This document shows, piece after piece, positions 48,801 through 61,890 of a DNA stretch of 64,000 bases. The translations under genes were made by a program, and so were the position numbers. The DNA comes from Anas platyrhynchos (Eukaryota; Chordata; Aves; Anseriformes; Anatidae), in assembly GCF_047663525.1 (NCBI RefSeq), contig NC_092600.1, positions 3,096,001 through 3,160,000 on the forward strand, given 5' to 3'. The notes below the pieces were generated by a model that had not been told where the DNA came from, did no database searches, and saw nothing but the letters and a program-made list of their open reading frames with translations. How positions within the stretch are numbered: position 1 is the first letter of the stretch; each line of letters starts with the position of its first letter.

Positions 48801-51800
48801 GAAAGCCCAAATAGGAATTATTTGTCCAAGTGCCTTGTGGGTTTCGCAAGGCTTCTTGTAGATCTGAAGGGGAAGAAATGTTTCTCCCTCCTCTCAGCTG
48901 TGTGTTAGGCACACGGTGATTGTCCCCTCTGTCTGAGGTTCAGAATTAAGTGCAATAAATGTTGGAGCAGCCACACGGGCAGGGCCACCGTGTGCCTGCA
49001 CCCAAATGCAGCAAGTGTGAGCAGGTCGGTGCTGGAGCTGGAATTTGGGCTCCCTCCCGCTACCTGCCCCGGGTCTAGAGGAGGACTCGCGTTGCCTCTT
49101 CCGAAGATGCTCAGCCAGAATAACGCTTCAGCTTTTCCTTTAGGGAAACCTCTTCTCTCGTAAATCCTCATGCATTTAAATGTTTGTTTACAGAGGTGCT
49201 GGAAAGATGCTGATTAAGTGCAAGTAGCACATCTCTCCCTCTTGGTTGCTTAACTTTCTGCGTCCCCATGCCCTGGGATGATGCCTGGCTACATTTCCAG
49301 ACCGTGAGTTGCTTTTTGCAGTTTTCCCACTTGCTCACAGCCACTCCACAAAACAGCACGAAGGAAAGACGTGCTTCGGGGTGCTACCCTCTGCCACTGT
49401 AATTCCAAATGGACTCTGGCTGGCAGAATAAACCAAAATAAGATGGCAGCGCACCTATTTAAAAATTAACCATTACTTGCCAAAAGCACATCAGACCCAC
49501 TTAGCGGACATCCGTTAATCCGGCGGTTAGCCGTCCCGGGCTTTAATGCACACTGTTTTACACGTTAACGGTTTTGAAGTCGCAGGCCAGCGCTGACCTT
49601 TCACATCTGCTGCTCTCACAGTAGGAATCTCCACTCGCTGCTTCCTGTCAGGGCGGATTAGAGTGACGAAGCCCAGCGCTCGTGCTGGCTGCAATTTCGT
49701 TTTTGATCAGAATTATTTCTTTCACAAACAATCACATTTGCTAAAATGTTACATCTGCTCTGAAAAGCCACTGGCAGACCCACAGTTTATCAGTGTGATG
49801 TGAGTATAATTTTTCATTCGTCTTTCATAAAGCTGTAAACCAGCTTCAAATGGGGAGAACTTCCCGTCCTCCCTTTCCCCTCTCCCTGCTGCCCTTTTTC
49901 TTCCTTTAACTTGGTTGGGCTGAAGATGACAAGTCGCCTGTATTTTGAAGACCATGGACCGGTGGATGGCTTGGTGGGGCTGAGTGAAGAGCTCGCCCTG
50001 TGCTGAGTCAGGTTTGGAGTCCTCGTTCATTCATTTCAGGGTCTGGTGTGAGATTTTCCTTGTGCTGCGATGAGAATGGCAGGAGGTGCTCACATCCATG
50101 TCTGTGTAGGACCAAGGGATACCTTGACAGGAGAGGCTTTATTTCGTGATACAAGAGGTGGGTGCCTGCAGTGAGCAGAAGTCCCCCTGTCTTTACAAGC
50201 TCATTTCGCTGTGCTTAGGCGTGCTTCTTTTAATGCCCCATCTAATGGAGAAACAGAGCTGTGCAGTGGATTTCCCTTCATGGTGCGCTCGTATGAATTT
50301 CTAAAAGAAATTCGATGTTCACTAAAGGACCAAGAATTTGCCTCCTCACATGAGCCTGTCTGCCTGTTTCCAGGTGCAGGGATGTACAAAACGGGCTGGG
50401 TTCCCCAGGGGAACCCTTAGGAAACAAACAGCAAACAGGAGCACCCATGGGTCCTCTTAAAATACAGCACCTTGAATGTACCCTGCTGCCTCCAGGGACG
50501 TGTGTGGGGCACAGGGAGGGCTGAGGTCAGCAGAAAGTGTTAAATGCAGGTTGTGTACTTCTATCCAAATCGTTGGCAGTTAGCAATCCTTTTTTTAATT
50601 ATGCAGCTTCACGTAGCTCCCTGTGTCCACTTCTCTGCTCCCTGCACCAGCCGTTCTTCCAGACACCGAGTGCAGGAGATGAAATGCAGGTTGGGGTGCT
50701 TGTACGGACTGCAGAGGTTTCATCACACCGAGAGAGGTTTCATCACATCTCTCCTAATAAAAGAGGCATACAAGCCTGCAGACTTGCTCCCACAGTACCT
50801 AAGGATGTTTTCAGCAGCTCAGCTGGGTAAAATCCCTGAGTAGACCCGCAGGCAGTGGTTATTTGTGGTATTTCACAGCTTTGGGTCCTTTAGGCTCTGG
50901 CTTGGCCTGGAGACCCCTCCAAACTCCTTCCACCTCCGTCGTGATTTCTTCTGTTGCGTGTGTGAATTGTTGACCTCGTCTTTAAAAAACACAAACCAAA
51001 AAAGCTCACAGGGCAGTGGTAAGAGGGTAGTGAAGGATGATAGGATTGTGAGACCAGCTGCTGCTTTTCTTAATCCATCATAAAGCAATGCCTTTCTTAT
51101 CACTCTTTGATGTTTTCTTAGGATCATAAATGGCAGAGATTTAAAGGATTATCAGCGGCAGGATATGATTGCCCTTGGATACTCAGCAGAGAATATTTTG
51201 TATATTAAACTGGTAGTATGTGTAATCTTGGCCAAAAGACCAAGGAAAATTTGGTCTGAGCGCTTCTTATTGTTATCAGCGGCATATATGGCATGCAAAC
51301 CTCATTTTCGTGTCTATAGAATGAAATCATCCCTTCGCATACAAGTCAGAAGCAGCATTGGGTAAAAAGAGGAGAATTTTGTTCCACTATAGCCAGGTCT
51401 GTTCCATCCAAAGAGCAGTGAGATGGGATAGTGAACTTCCCTGCTCTTTTGCACCAATTCGGGAAAGTTTTCCAGCAGAGAAAGCACCCGAGCTCTGTAC
51501 AGGAGGGTTTGGGGACGTTGTTGAAGTTGGGGCATCGCTTACTTGGGTTCTCATTCGCTCTGTTAGAGAGCAGCTTTGTGGGGTGGGCTGGCACGGTGTG
51601 GGCACGGGTGTTTTTCTGCCTCTTGGTGTGCAACAAGAAGCCCCTACAGGAGCGGAGACGTGGCACGGGTCCAGGGGTGGGAATGGAAAAGGTGGGAGCT
51701 GGGGGCTGCCGGCATCTCGCTGCTAGTTTATTTTTCCAGTGTTTGCTGTGACAGCTTCATTCAGCTAGAGTTTTGATTTGCTGGGCCAAACATTTGTTTT

Positions 51801-54800
51801 AACAAGTAAAATTATCATTGTTCTTTCAGTTGCGCAGCCAAGAGAGTTTATTATTTTAAGTTACTGATTGCTTTAGCAGGTGCCCAGTTAATGGGGGCTT
51901 CGTTGTATTATTTAATGTTTATAGGCTGGGTGCAAAAAGCTCATTTAGGAAAATCACGTTTTGTGAAATTGCCGTTTTATTTGGTGTAAACCTCCTAAGT
52001 GCAACCTTCACATTCCTTGTTTGAGCTGGAGGATTTCTTCCCCGTTCCAGTTCAGTCCTGAAACCTCTGATTATTTTCTGTCTTTTTCCTGTGTTGAGCA
52101 AGTAAGAATGATTTTAAGGAGAAGGACAAGTGGAGCTTGTTAAAACTGGGTACAGATCTCTAAAATCCAACTGAACCCAATTTTTGAATAAATAAAATAA
52201 TACTTATGAGGCTATGTTTGCCTAGTACTGAAGGAGCTGGAACTGCAATAATAATTTTAAAAAGGCGTTTATTTAGAATGCTTCCATATAAAGTAATACA
52301 TCACAACTGCCATGTATGAAAACCCTTGGAATTAAGTCTGACTTTAGCTGCCGTGGGTTTGACGCTGAAGCTGCTGCGATGGGATTAATTTAGCGGCGAG
52401 TGAACAAAGTGCCACTAAACTTTTTTCTTTGCTCCCTCCTCTGTGTTCACCCTGAACCAGTTGACTTCTACCTGGAGGCACCCAGCGTTACTGGGACTGG
52501 GAGATGTGCCGAGCGTAGGGTCGGGATGGGCACCATGATGGGACACGTGTGGGGATCAGCTCAGCCCCAGGGGGATAGCATGTTCTGGAGTGCCCTTGTC
52601 CCAGCTCTGGCTGGGATTTTAAATTCAGGACTTCCACGCATTTTGCAGTAGACTTTATGGGCAACTGTAATTGCTTTTATGTGTCTGCAAGCACACGATG
52701 CGACGTGGCTGTGCTGAGCCTCGAACCCTTCGTCCCTCGCAGAAAGAAGTTGTAATGCTGGTTTAAGACACCTCACTTCCACTCTGTTGAGTTTATAAAT
52801 CTTTTTGGTGGATTAGGTGATTAACTTGGGCGTGAAGTCTGTTCCCTGAATCACTGCGCGCATTATCTGCTGTCTGGTGGTGAAACCCAGGTGCAATCAC
52901 TTACTGTAATAAAAAAGGAGAATGGGAAAAATGATCCCCGGCGCTGCTGGAAAAGTAAAAATGTGACAAGGAAGAGGGCAACAGATGTACCATTTCGTAT
53001 CATCTTGTCACCAGTCAAATAGGCCTGAGCTCAGCAGTTAGGAAAACGCTGACTTAAGCCAAAGATAAGGCCGGGATTTGTGGGGCAGATGCTGGGCGAG
53101 CATCTCACGCAGGCGGCGGACACGAGCAAAGGCTCGAGCCAGGGGAGCAGGTCGGGGCTCTTACACCTTCCCCTGACCCTTTCTCTTCCCCTGACTCCCC
53201 GTATCCCTTGGCCTCCATGGAAAACATGCATTTTAGGGCCTCGGGTGGTGCAGGTTAGGCCTGCACCTGCTTTCTGGCCGGCCGGTGGCACCGCTGAGGT
53301 TGATGCTGGGCTCGGAGGAGCAGCTCGGTGGAGGAGCTGCTTGGTGGAGCATCACACCACCACACCTGGTCGGGGTTGCCCCAAACTCCCCGTGCTGCCG
53401 GCGGCTTTCCTGCGGCCGGGATTGCCGAGGCTGCCGTCTGTCATCTCCTGCGGCGCTTGACATTGTGCCGGTACCTGCGTGAGCGAACGCCCCCGCCCCG
53501 AAAGGCCATGCCTCAGAGCTCCGGCTCTGCTCGCCTCCATTTATTCTTCATGTTCTTCAAATTGGTAAATCATATGACAATAAACAGAAATACCCTCGAT
53601 GAAGAGAGAAGGGGAAACTGTTGTTTATCTGGTCAGGTGGTTTAGATTAGCAGTGATGCTGGTCTGTATTATGTTACTTTAAATCATAGTGTCCCAACAG
53701 GACATAAATTATGAAGATTGTTACAGTATGTTTCATCCAATGTAAGATCAACAAATTGGAATAATTTTTTTATAGGAAAATCAGTGCTTTGGCAAGGTTA
53801 TTGTTGAAGAATTTAATTTAACTTGAGCTTTGCTTGCATTATTTCTTAATATATAAAAACTATTTGCATAATGTATGAAGTATAAACATTTTTAGAATCA
53901 AAGGCAGGAATGCCTTTTCCAAGATTACATAGAGTGGCAAACTACTTAGAATAGATCAGTGTTTGTGCTTTTGCTGTCAAAAATGTTTGATATAGAGCTG
54001 GCTAGCTAGTTTCTTCACCGACATAATTGTAAACAAGTGTTGGGAGACAGACCCCGCGTTCTTTGTGCAGCGCCGTGTAAAGGTTTTCACATACGCTGCC
54101 GCAGATCTAACGGCGAGCTTGGAGAGCAGTGTTTACAGCCACCATCTGAATATAAATAGGTAACTTTTTTTTCGGAGAGCAAAGCAACGTTTCACGTTTG
54201 TATAAATGATGTGTGCAGCTAAGCATGGGGGATGTGAGCAGTCGGCTGCGGGTTGGAAAAGGGTATTGTAAATGCAGGAAAGTGTAGACAATTAAGTTGG
54301 GAATTTTTTTTTTTTTTTAATTTTTTTTGAGGGGTTTGCTTTTTGGTTTTGTTTTGCTTTGTTTCATACAGCTTCTTTATGGTGACAGCAGTGGCAACCC
54401 AGCACAGGCCAGCATGTCTGCGGCGCTCCACTTCACCCGTTCCCTTTATCGGTGTCCTTCAGGGCTGTGCTCGCTCTTGTCCCAAATCCTGAGCACTGCT
54501 CGGGCAAGGGGAGGGCTGCCTGCACTCTCAAGGTTTTGCTGCTAAAAAGGAGCAAAAACCTTTTCTCCCCAGTTTGCTGGGGGCTGTTGCCCTCCCAGCT
54601 CCTGCTGGGGATGGAGAGGATGGGGACACGCAGCCACAGCTTGCAGCTCCCCCAGGACATGATGGAGACGTGGTTTGCCCGGCTCCAGGCAGGCAGGTGA
54701 GGGGCAGAGGAGCAGTTCTCCAGGACGTGCTGATGCAGGGCATGTTTGCAGGAAGGGCTGAATCACCTGGGGTTCAGCTGTGCTTTGGGGCGCAGTCTTG

Positions 54801-57800
54801 TTGTGGTTTGGGGCACGGTCTCGTTGGGTTCTTACGCAGGATGGTGCTGCATGAAACAATGGTAAAAGGGGGAAAGAACATTGCAAATGCATTCCCCTGG
54901 TTCATGTGGTGTGTGAATCCAGGCAGGACGAAAGCCCCAAGGCCAGCCCGTTCCCTGGGGTGGTTCACACAAGCCAGTGGTGCCAGCAGGAACCAGTCCT
55001 AGACTGGGCACGTGGCTTTGAGACTGAATGAATACCCGTCCTCGTGTGCTGCCTTCCCCTTCTCAAGCATTACTTAAACACTTTTCCTTATAAGACGATT
55101 TTTGCATATTTATAAGTTAGAAGTATTTCCTAATGGAGCAAGTAGAACAAAAATAAAACAAACCGTGGGTTTTTCTGGTGAGCACACCACAAAACGTCAT
55201 GAGGTTGAGTTAAAGCCTCATGACTAGCTAAACATTGCTTCCTATAGCTTGCCATCAAAGAGCTTTTCCCTTTTCTCTGCTGACCCATAGCTCGTCAGTA
55301 GGTAGTAATGGAAGCTGGCTATGTGCAAGCTTGGGAATGAACCTTAATGATCTGCGTTTATTGTTGTAAGTGTCAAACTGCCGAGGAGAACACGTGCTAC
55401 GTGCTGTGCACAGGGGTATTTTTTATTTGGGTGAATGGAAAGCAAATGTGCAAAGAGCAGTCGTCTCTTGCCATGTATGACAGCACCGCCGTAACTTGTT
55501 TTATTTATTCCTTTCCCACTGATAAATGGTACAGACGCAGCCCGGATGGGTGGGGAAGGGAAGACAGGTAGCCCTCACACTACGCAAGGTCAAGGTTAAT
55601 GCTACCTCCAGCGTTATAATGACAGATGGGAGGCAGAAACCTTAATGTACTCGTGATTAGCATATGGTTTCCTTGGCTGAGCGTCTGAAGGATTTAGGAA
55701 GCCTGGGTACTCTCTTTGTAGCTCGCACATTTTAAAACAAATAAATAAAAAACCTTGCATGGTTCCACTGTTGAGCCTTTCGGCTGTTTTTCTTGAATAT
55801 CTCCGTTTTCGAGGCAAGTACTGTCAGCTGCTAGCTCTGGAGGTGCACGGTGGTGATCGATCACTGGGGACGCGCCGCGCGGTGATAAATGAGCACGACA
55901 CCTCGACCTGCACCGCTTTGATGTAGAACTCATCAAGATAATGTTGGCAAGCGCCGTACAAAAAAGCAGCACGTTTAAAAAGCATTAAGACGAATGGATT
56001 CCTCGCTTAAGAAGTGTGAGAGGAAGAATAATAGCAGATTAGCTCCGGGATCCCGCGATTCTCCCGGAGCTGCTAAGCGCGGCGCGGCGCAGAGCGTTGG
56101 ATGGAATTTCATCTTTCCTCCCACCGCTGAGAGCAAGGCGGCCAGCCCTGGTTTTCCCATTCTCAGGCAACAGAAGTCGCGTTAAGTCTTATTTTGTGAT
56201 AGCAGCGTGTTTTGTCACTTTCCAGAGCGGTTTGGCCAGCCCTGAAACACCCTTATGAGCAAGATGTGACAGCTGCGTTTTTTTCAAGTTGTGGGTTTTC
56301 TTGTTTGTTTTGGTTTTTACTTTATTAGGCTAACTTACTCTTCTGAGAGTAGCTCTGATTTTTATCTCATGGAAGCACTGTGGCTGCTAGAGTTTCAAAA
56401 CTATTTTAGCAGGGATGCTACGACTCAAACACCCGTAGTTTTCAGTTCTTTTACGACCTGAAAAGACACGAAGGAAAGAGACGTACCGCACACCTACGGC
56501 ATCTCTTTGGCACTTCGGGGTTGCTTCCCTCACTCCTGTACTGCTGTTTCTGGCTGGCTGCAGGGATTCTGCTCTCTTCCATGACTTTGGTGATGTGGTG
56601 AACTTACGTAGGGTAACCTGTATGTCCAGATCTTACTTCAGCCAGAATGTCCTAAAAGGATTAGGCTGGAAATACCCACTAAATATACCTGTAACTGAAC
56701 TGTCAGCACAGTTTATAGTAGTTAATACAGCAAACTCTCTTTAAACGCTTCTTCATGGCTTCTAGAAAATGCACCAATCCTTTCTTGCCCCTCTTTCTCT
56801 TTCTTTTTCAAGGAAAGGTCTGAAAAAGTTCCCGTTGGTGGCTGAGGGGCTGCAGAAGTCTGTTGTTAATACAGAGAAGCTCGTGATCATGTTGTGCCTT
56901 GCTGGTGTAAGCAAAGTACTTGTCCCACTTTCATCAAGAAATGTGTGATGGTCTGATAAATTTTGCCCACCAATGCAGTCTTGACAATGATCTTGCACTG
57001 CAGACTGCTTAATAATTTTCATTATTTTTAATTAAAGTTGAAGAAGTGCAGACTCCTGCTCAAATTAAGGTTGGTTGTGTTGCCGGAATGTGGTAATTAC
57101 TTTAATTGATCACAAGATAGTTTCCTTGATCACCAATTAGACCAAATTACCGATCAAGTTTCAAGACGTGAAGAAATGTCCAAACTGATTTTATGTAATA
57201 GTGTTTTCATATCTAATCAAGCCTAAATATCTTTTCCTTCCAGAGCCAATTGTATTTTCTCAAAGCAAGGTTACGGCTCTACAAATACAAAGGTGATTCA
57301 TAAACAATAGCGTTCCAATTCATTTAATTAGCAGAGGAAGCATTTAGGACCTTAATGGAGATTGCGCTGGTGAAATTGCCCGCTGGAACTGTAGCTCATT
57401 TTCTTAGCGGGGAGATGCTTGCGTTCTGCGTAGAAATAAAATAAACTGAAATACGAAAAGTAAGCTGCTCGGGGTGGTTTGCAGCGAGGGAGAGCGGCGG
57501 GGCACGCACGCAGTGCTTTGTGCATGGCCCCCGAGGGTGCCAGATGCCCGGGCTGGGACAGTCGTGGCTGCACGGCAGGAGCTGGCCGTGGAAGCCCTCC
57601 TGGTGGCACGGGGACCCTCAGCAGGGCACGTCGCCTTCACACCAGCACCCACAGCCCCGGGGGAGTGCGGAGAGAGGGGTTTGCTGGCCGGTGAGCAGCA
57701 CGAAGGAAGGTTGTGGAGCGGATGGAGTGAGCTGGGTAGTTCATGTGCCCAGCTCCTGCCTGCCTCCTGTCCGTGTCCAAGATAAGTGTCCCGCAGTAAA

Positions 57801-60267
57801 TGAATCGCGCTTGGCCCATGTAACTGTGTGTGTGTGCACGTGGATGAGCTTCTCGTGTGGGTAGATGGAGGCTGGGAGAGCACACATAAACCCCGTCGGG
57901 TTTTTTGTAGGTTTAATCTACTTTTTCCTTCGTTGTTTGTTTGTACCGAGGCAGCCTAGTTGCAGTGGCATCGGAATTTTAAACTTCTGGGAACCTTTCT
58001 GCGCATAGGCTGCTGCAGAAACGTACAGACTGCTGGAAATAACTTTCCTATTAAGACCATGGGCACTCCAAAATCATTTAAATGAAACTTGTTTTCGAAC
58101 TGTTAATGCGTGCGTGTTCCCAATTGTCACTGCCTGGTGCCCAACTTGCCGCGTTCTGCTTCAAAGCGCGCTGCCGAAACATTTGAAAATTTTTAAAAGT
58201 AATTGTTCACTCCGAGCAAAATTAAACTAAACAAGAGCTTCAAGGGAAGTTAGGTTTCCCGAATTTTGGAATGCTCTTGGGTCAAAGAAAAAAGCTTTTT
58301 AATTGCTGACAGTTTGGCGATTTCCAAATGACAAACCTCATTGGAATGATTTTCTCTGATTATAACGTTTGCATTCATTTGACTGGCAAAGCGACTCACA
58401 GAGTCATACTTCATCCAGGCACCGATTCTTTTTTTTTTTTTTTTTCTTAAAGGTTTTTGTAATTTGTGAGGGGAAAAAAGACTGAAACTATTATCAACCA
58501 TTATATGTTATTCATTGACCACATGTTTGTTTGAAACGGCCATCGCTTGGTGGAATGTGGGCTATATACATTCTCCTCCATAAATTAGCACTAAAAACCT
58601 ACCTAAATCAGGTAGGTCTTTGTTGAGATCGTTGTATTATAATATGAACCAGACTATAACGTGGATGTTACTTATGCTTTGCATGTTAATTGAGGTCCTG
58701 AACCCCGATGGATGGAGCGCAGCACGAACAAAGCCCATTGACGTGAAGGCGTTCTGTGCACGCACTGAGGCCCTTTGGGCCCCACTGTGTAATTGCATTC
58801 TTGATTTACATGGACATTCTCATTTTCTTTATAATGCAGTGATTTGCTCTTAAGCATTTTGGCAAGGGTACGCTATTATTTTCTTCTTGAGCCTGTGATA
58901 AAACCTGCATCCTGGGGGAAAGCGCCGTGCAGAATATAGGGGCGGAGGATTGGGAAACCTATTTTAACTCACTTTAGGTAAAATATTTTCTCATAAAGCA
59001 GAGAGGCAAAGCCACCTGCCACCTCTCTCCCTGCAAGTTAAATAAATAGCAAAAGAGTTATGTGAAAGGACGTGGTTCTGGAAATGGTATCTGTCCAGTG
59101 CAGGACTTCTGTGGCGTGGCACTTAATTAGAAATGGCGTTGGCAAAGAGGCAGCGAGGGAGGAGGGCTCTCGGGGTGGATGTTTAAAATCACTGTCGGAT
59201 GCCAAAGGTAAAATCACTGCCCCCGTGCAATGGCTTTGAGTCCTGGAGTAAGTAACGTTGAGCAGAGTGATTTACCGGGACCCGAAGGGGATGATTTTTG
59301 GCAGTGCAGAAACACATCGGTGGCTTGAGAAGGTGAGTTACTCCTCCAACACACCTCAGAACGGGGTGCAGTAGTCTGGAGCATCTCCAGCAGCTTTTGA
59401 GATCTTGGGGTGAGCCTTGATCAGCTTCTAGAGGAACTTCCATCAATGTCCTTGCAGGTGAAGGAAGGCTTTTTCCTCTCTGTTTTCTGTCCTAGGCTTT
59501 CGGGTTTATGACACGAGTCGCTCTACAAGCGGAGAAGATGAATCACCACCCGGAATGGTTTAATGTCTACAGCAAGGTAATGATCACATCCGCCAGCCCT
59601 AGTCACCACCACTGCAAGTTAAGGAGACCAAAACTCTGGTACATCCTTGGTGCCTGTTCTGGAGCTTATACACAATGGAAGAGAGAAGGGAACGGAGAGA
59701 GGCTGTGTCTTTTTAAAGGGATTTGGGTCGTTAAAGAGACAGAGATGGCACCAGGAGCCCGTTTTTTGCAAATGTTTGCTGCCAGCTGCATGGTTGAGAG
59801 CTGGCAACTAGTTAATCTGCAACAAACTCAACAGTTTCGTCACCTCCAGGTGTAGCAAAACACTTGAGCCACAGACTCTGCTTGACCCAAATCCTTCATG
59901 AAACCGATATGCAGAATTCAAACATAAAGAACAAGTTATTTAATCAGACACCTCTGCTTGGGGAAACCCAGGGGTGCTAAGCCAGTTTTAGTGTGTGGAG
60001 CTTTAGTCCTTGGGTTCTGCTGAGCCTCCTCACCTCCCACCTCCCCTGGGCTATGTGAGCAGGGGGACACAGCTCGCTCCCTGCACAGCCCCCAGGGCTT
60101 TCCGTGAAGCTCTGGCCTTGCTGCCTGCCGGGCTCAGCATGGCCGTCCTAATGCCTCTCTTTCCCTTTCAGGTTCAGATCACCCTCATTTCGCATGACTG
60201 CGGTGGGCTGACGAAGAGAGATGTGAAGCTGGCTCAGTTCATTGACAAAGCTGCTGCCTCCGTGTAA
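39676..60267 (+). CDS. PCBD2: PCBD2 (DCoH2), pterin-4a-carbinolamine dehydratase 2, 4 exons
   Basis: Exons 39676-39768, 41770-41901, 59496-59576 and 60172-60267 join to 402 nt, 133 residues (human about 130). Residues 1-31 are Arg/Gly/Ala-rich with no acidic residue, like a mitochondrial presequence. The dehydratase fold runs from LTTEERNQ (38-45) to AAASV. The catalytic signature [13 protein letters not shown] gives H92 and H93, and SHDCG gives H110 and C112, the counterparts of the DCoH1 active-site His residues and Cys. The enzyme dehydrates 4a-hydroxytetrahydrobiopterin so that BH4 can be recycled; the family also stabilises HNF1 dimers as a coactivator. Intron 2 is 17.6 kb. The exon 1 protein sequence is poorly conserved, so the start rests on position, reading frame and island context. 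Confidence 0.95.
39769..41769 (+). other. PCBD2: PCBD2 intron 1 (2.0 kb)
   Basis: GC-rich at first, then AT-rich from about 41050. No internal gene or repeat family recognised. Confidence 0.6.
41770..41901 (+). CDS. PCBD2: PCBD2 exon 2
   Basis: Encodes [37 protein letters not shown] and NFKNFNQ. The acceptor is TTTAATAG and the donor is GTAATT. Confidence 0.95.
47727..47774 (+). repeat. (CCAT)12 microsatellite
   Basis: Twelve perfect CCAT units inside PCBD2 intron 2. The open frames on both strands here only translate the repeat. Confidence 0.97.
57000..57310. promoter_or_regulatory. Candidate homeodomain-rich enhancer in PCBD2 intron 2
   Basis: Contains a run of TAAT/ATTA cores (57063, 57094, 57103, 57135, 57145) and two TTGATCAC copies exactly 20 bp apart (57106 and 57126), plus a related CGATCAAG at 57151. 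The sequence is non-repetitive. Enhancer activity is inference. Confidence 0.3.
58040..58620. promoter_or_regulatory. Candidate conserved noncoding segment in PCBD2 intron 2
   Basis: Unique AT-rich sequence with TAATTG, ATTTAAAT and TTTGAT-like sites. It ends in an inverted repeat with arms ACCTACCT (58597-58604) and AGGTAGGT (58610-58617) around a 5-base loop. No coding potential seen. Confidence 0.25.
59496..59576 (+). CDS. PCBD2: PCBD2 exon 3 (catalytic His-His exon)
   Basis: Encodes [20 protein letters not shown] and WFNVYSK. The acceptor is TGTCCTAG and the donor is GTAATG. Confidence 0.96.
59577..60171 (+). other. PCBD2: PCBD2 intron 3 (595 bp)
   Basis: Ordinary GT-AG intron with a good pyrimidine tract (CTCTCTTTCCCTTTCAG). 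Nothing else recognised. Confidence 0.7.
60172..60267 (+). CDS. PCBD2: PCBD2 exon 4 (last coding exon)
   Basis: Encodes [20 protein letters not shown] and [11 protein letters not shown] with stop TAA. The C-terminus matches mammalian PCBD2. Confidence 0.96.
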   Translation, partial: VQITLISHDCGGLTKRDVKLAQFIDKAAASV

Positions 60268-61890
60268 CACAGGTGTAAGGAGTTTGAACGCATCATCCAT
60301 CTGTATCTTGTATTTAATTGCTGTTCCTCACTGACTGTAACTGATTTCACACCCCCCTGGGAGGACAAGGGATTTTGTAAAGGGTGGTTTAGCTTCGTTA
60401 GCTGTTAAGACCTTTATCTGAGAGACCCCTCTGAATGCCTGCACTCATCCTTTTACACTGCTGGCACCACATGAGGATGTAGGGGATAAAACAGCAAAAA
60501 ATTGGGTTGGAACAATCCTTTCCTAGAAAGCAAAAGAAGCTGCAGTGAAAGCTAGCACCCGGCCCCAAGTGTCCACATTCCCCAAGCCCAGCGGAGAGTC
60601 GGGGCTGGTGCCAGCTGCCCTACAAGCATGCCCCACGCCTCCCACTTCCATTTCTCAGTTCGCACACCCCTGTGCTCCAGGGGATGGGATAGGGGCCAGG
60701 CGGGGTGCCCCCAGCCTACGGGCTTTGTCAGGGAAAAGTGACACTGCGTGCTGGGGAGCTGTCCCCGGCCTGAGATGCGGGGTCCTGCGCTGGAGGAAAA
60801 ATTCCAGCTCTGCTCCAGCAAATAGCAGCACATCCCGGTGAGCTCCTGGCACTGGGTGCTGTGCTGGGTCAGGCCATGGCCACGCGTTGCAGGACGGAGC
60901 TGTTACTTCTGCTGCAGTGCTTGTACCTGCAGGAGAGGAGGGGGAGCTTGGCCGGGCGCCCGCAGCCGCCGGCAGCGGAGGAAGAGGCATTAGCAGGATT
61001 CTTGCTAAGCTGGGCTCGGCTGAAGCTATGCTCACCCTCCTTGTAGCTGCAATTACTCACCGGGAGCCTTGTTCCGAGAGCTGCGGATCCCACCGACCAG
61101 CTTGAAAATAATTTCTTCCGCGCTTTCAAAGTCTTTGTTTTTATCCCCTGATCCTCGCCGGGACAGATTTCCCTGCCAGCAGGGAGATTTCAGCCCAAGG
61201 AAGGGCTGCAGCAGGGCCTCCCTCGTGCTGCAGCCTGCAGCCGCGTGCCCTGCGAGCCCCTCGGGGTGCAGCCGCCAGCCTGACACCTGCGAAATGCCCA
61301 GCACATAGCTGGAGGGGCACCGAAGGCAAGCTCACAAACTGCTGAGGAATGAGATGCATGCCGAGGGGGCAGGCGCTGCCAAAATCTATATCGGGCGCGT
61401 GTGCGAAGTGTGTGGTCTCTCAGATATTCGGGATGCAGAATGCCACTAGCTGACCCGCAGATGGCCGTGCCGGTAAAATAAGAGAGGTATTTTTTGTTAA
61501 TCCTTAGCGAGCATACTGCCACATGCTAATTGTTAGCGGGAAGCAAGATGGAAGAGGTGGGGATTTGCCGGCGCTGACCATACTGGGGCTGTCAAATCCA
61601 AAAGAAACCCAAATTCAGGCTGCGTGCTCAGATGTTCCGTGCTCCGAAGTGCCTTTCCCCGCTGAAGCGGTGGATTTCCCTGATTTCCCTGATATGGTTT
61701 GAAATCGGTCGCTGTTGTGAGGAATGAGTGCAATTAAAACAAACAATCAGGCTGGGATGTCTCCTGTTACTGGTGGGGAAGTGAAACGAGCTTCACCCAA
61801 CGTTTTGACAATGTCTCTAATGAACTGTGAAAACTCTGTTGTTGGAAATTGATATATAATGCAAACGCTTTGAATAAAACCAATAAAATC
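60268..61890 (+). other. PCBD2: PCBD2 3' UTR (probable extent)
   Basis: No canonical AATAAA was seen closer to the stop than 61873, so the UTR is probably about 1.6 kb. Its centre (60560-61380) is GC-rich. Confidence 0.5.
61873..61887 (+). terminator. Paired polyadenylation signals AATAAA (PCBD2)
   Basis: AATAAA at 61873-61878 and again at 61882-61887, followed by TTTGTAATTTGTTTCTTT, a good downstream U/GU-rich element. Confidence 0.6.

Larger units (their letters stand above)
41902..59495 (+). other. PCBD2: PCBD2 intron 2 (17.6 kb)
   Basis: I find no coding exon and no recognisable CR1 in the whole intron. It alternates GC-rich segments (43800-45900, 53050-53530, 57480-57780) with AT-rich, transcription-factor-site-dense segments (46740-47010, 49420-49760, 53640-54180, 57000-57310, 58040-58420) that look like conserved noncoding DNA. 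It includes a CCAT microsatellite at 47727-47774. Confidence 0.6.
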
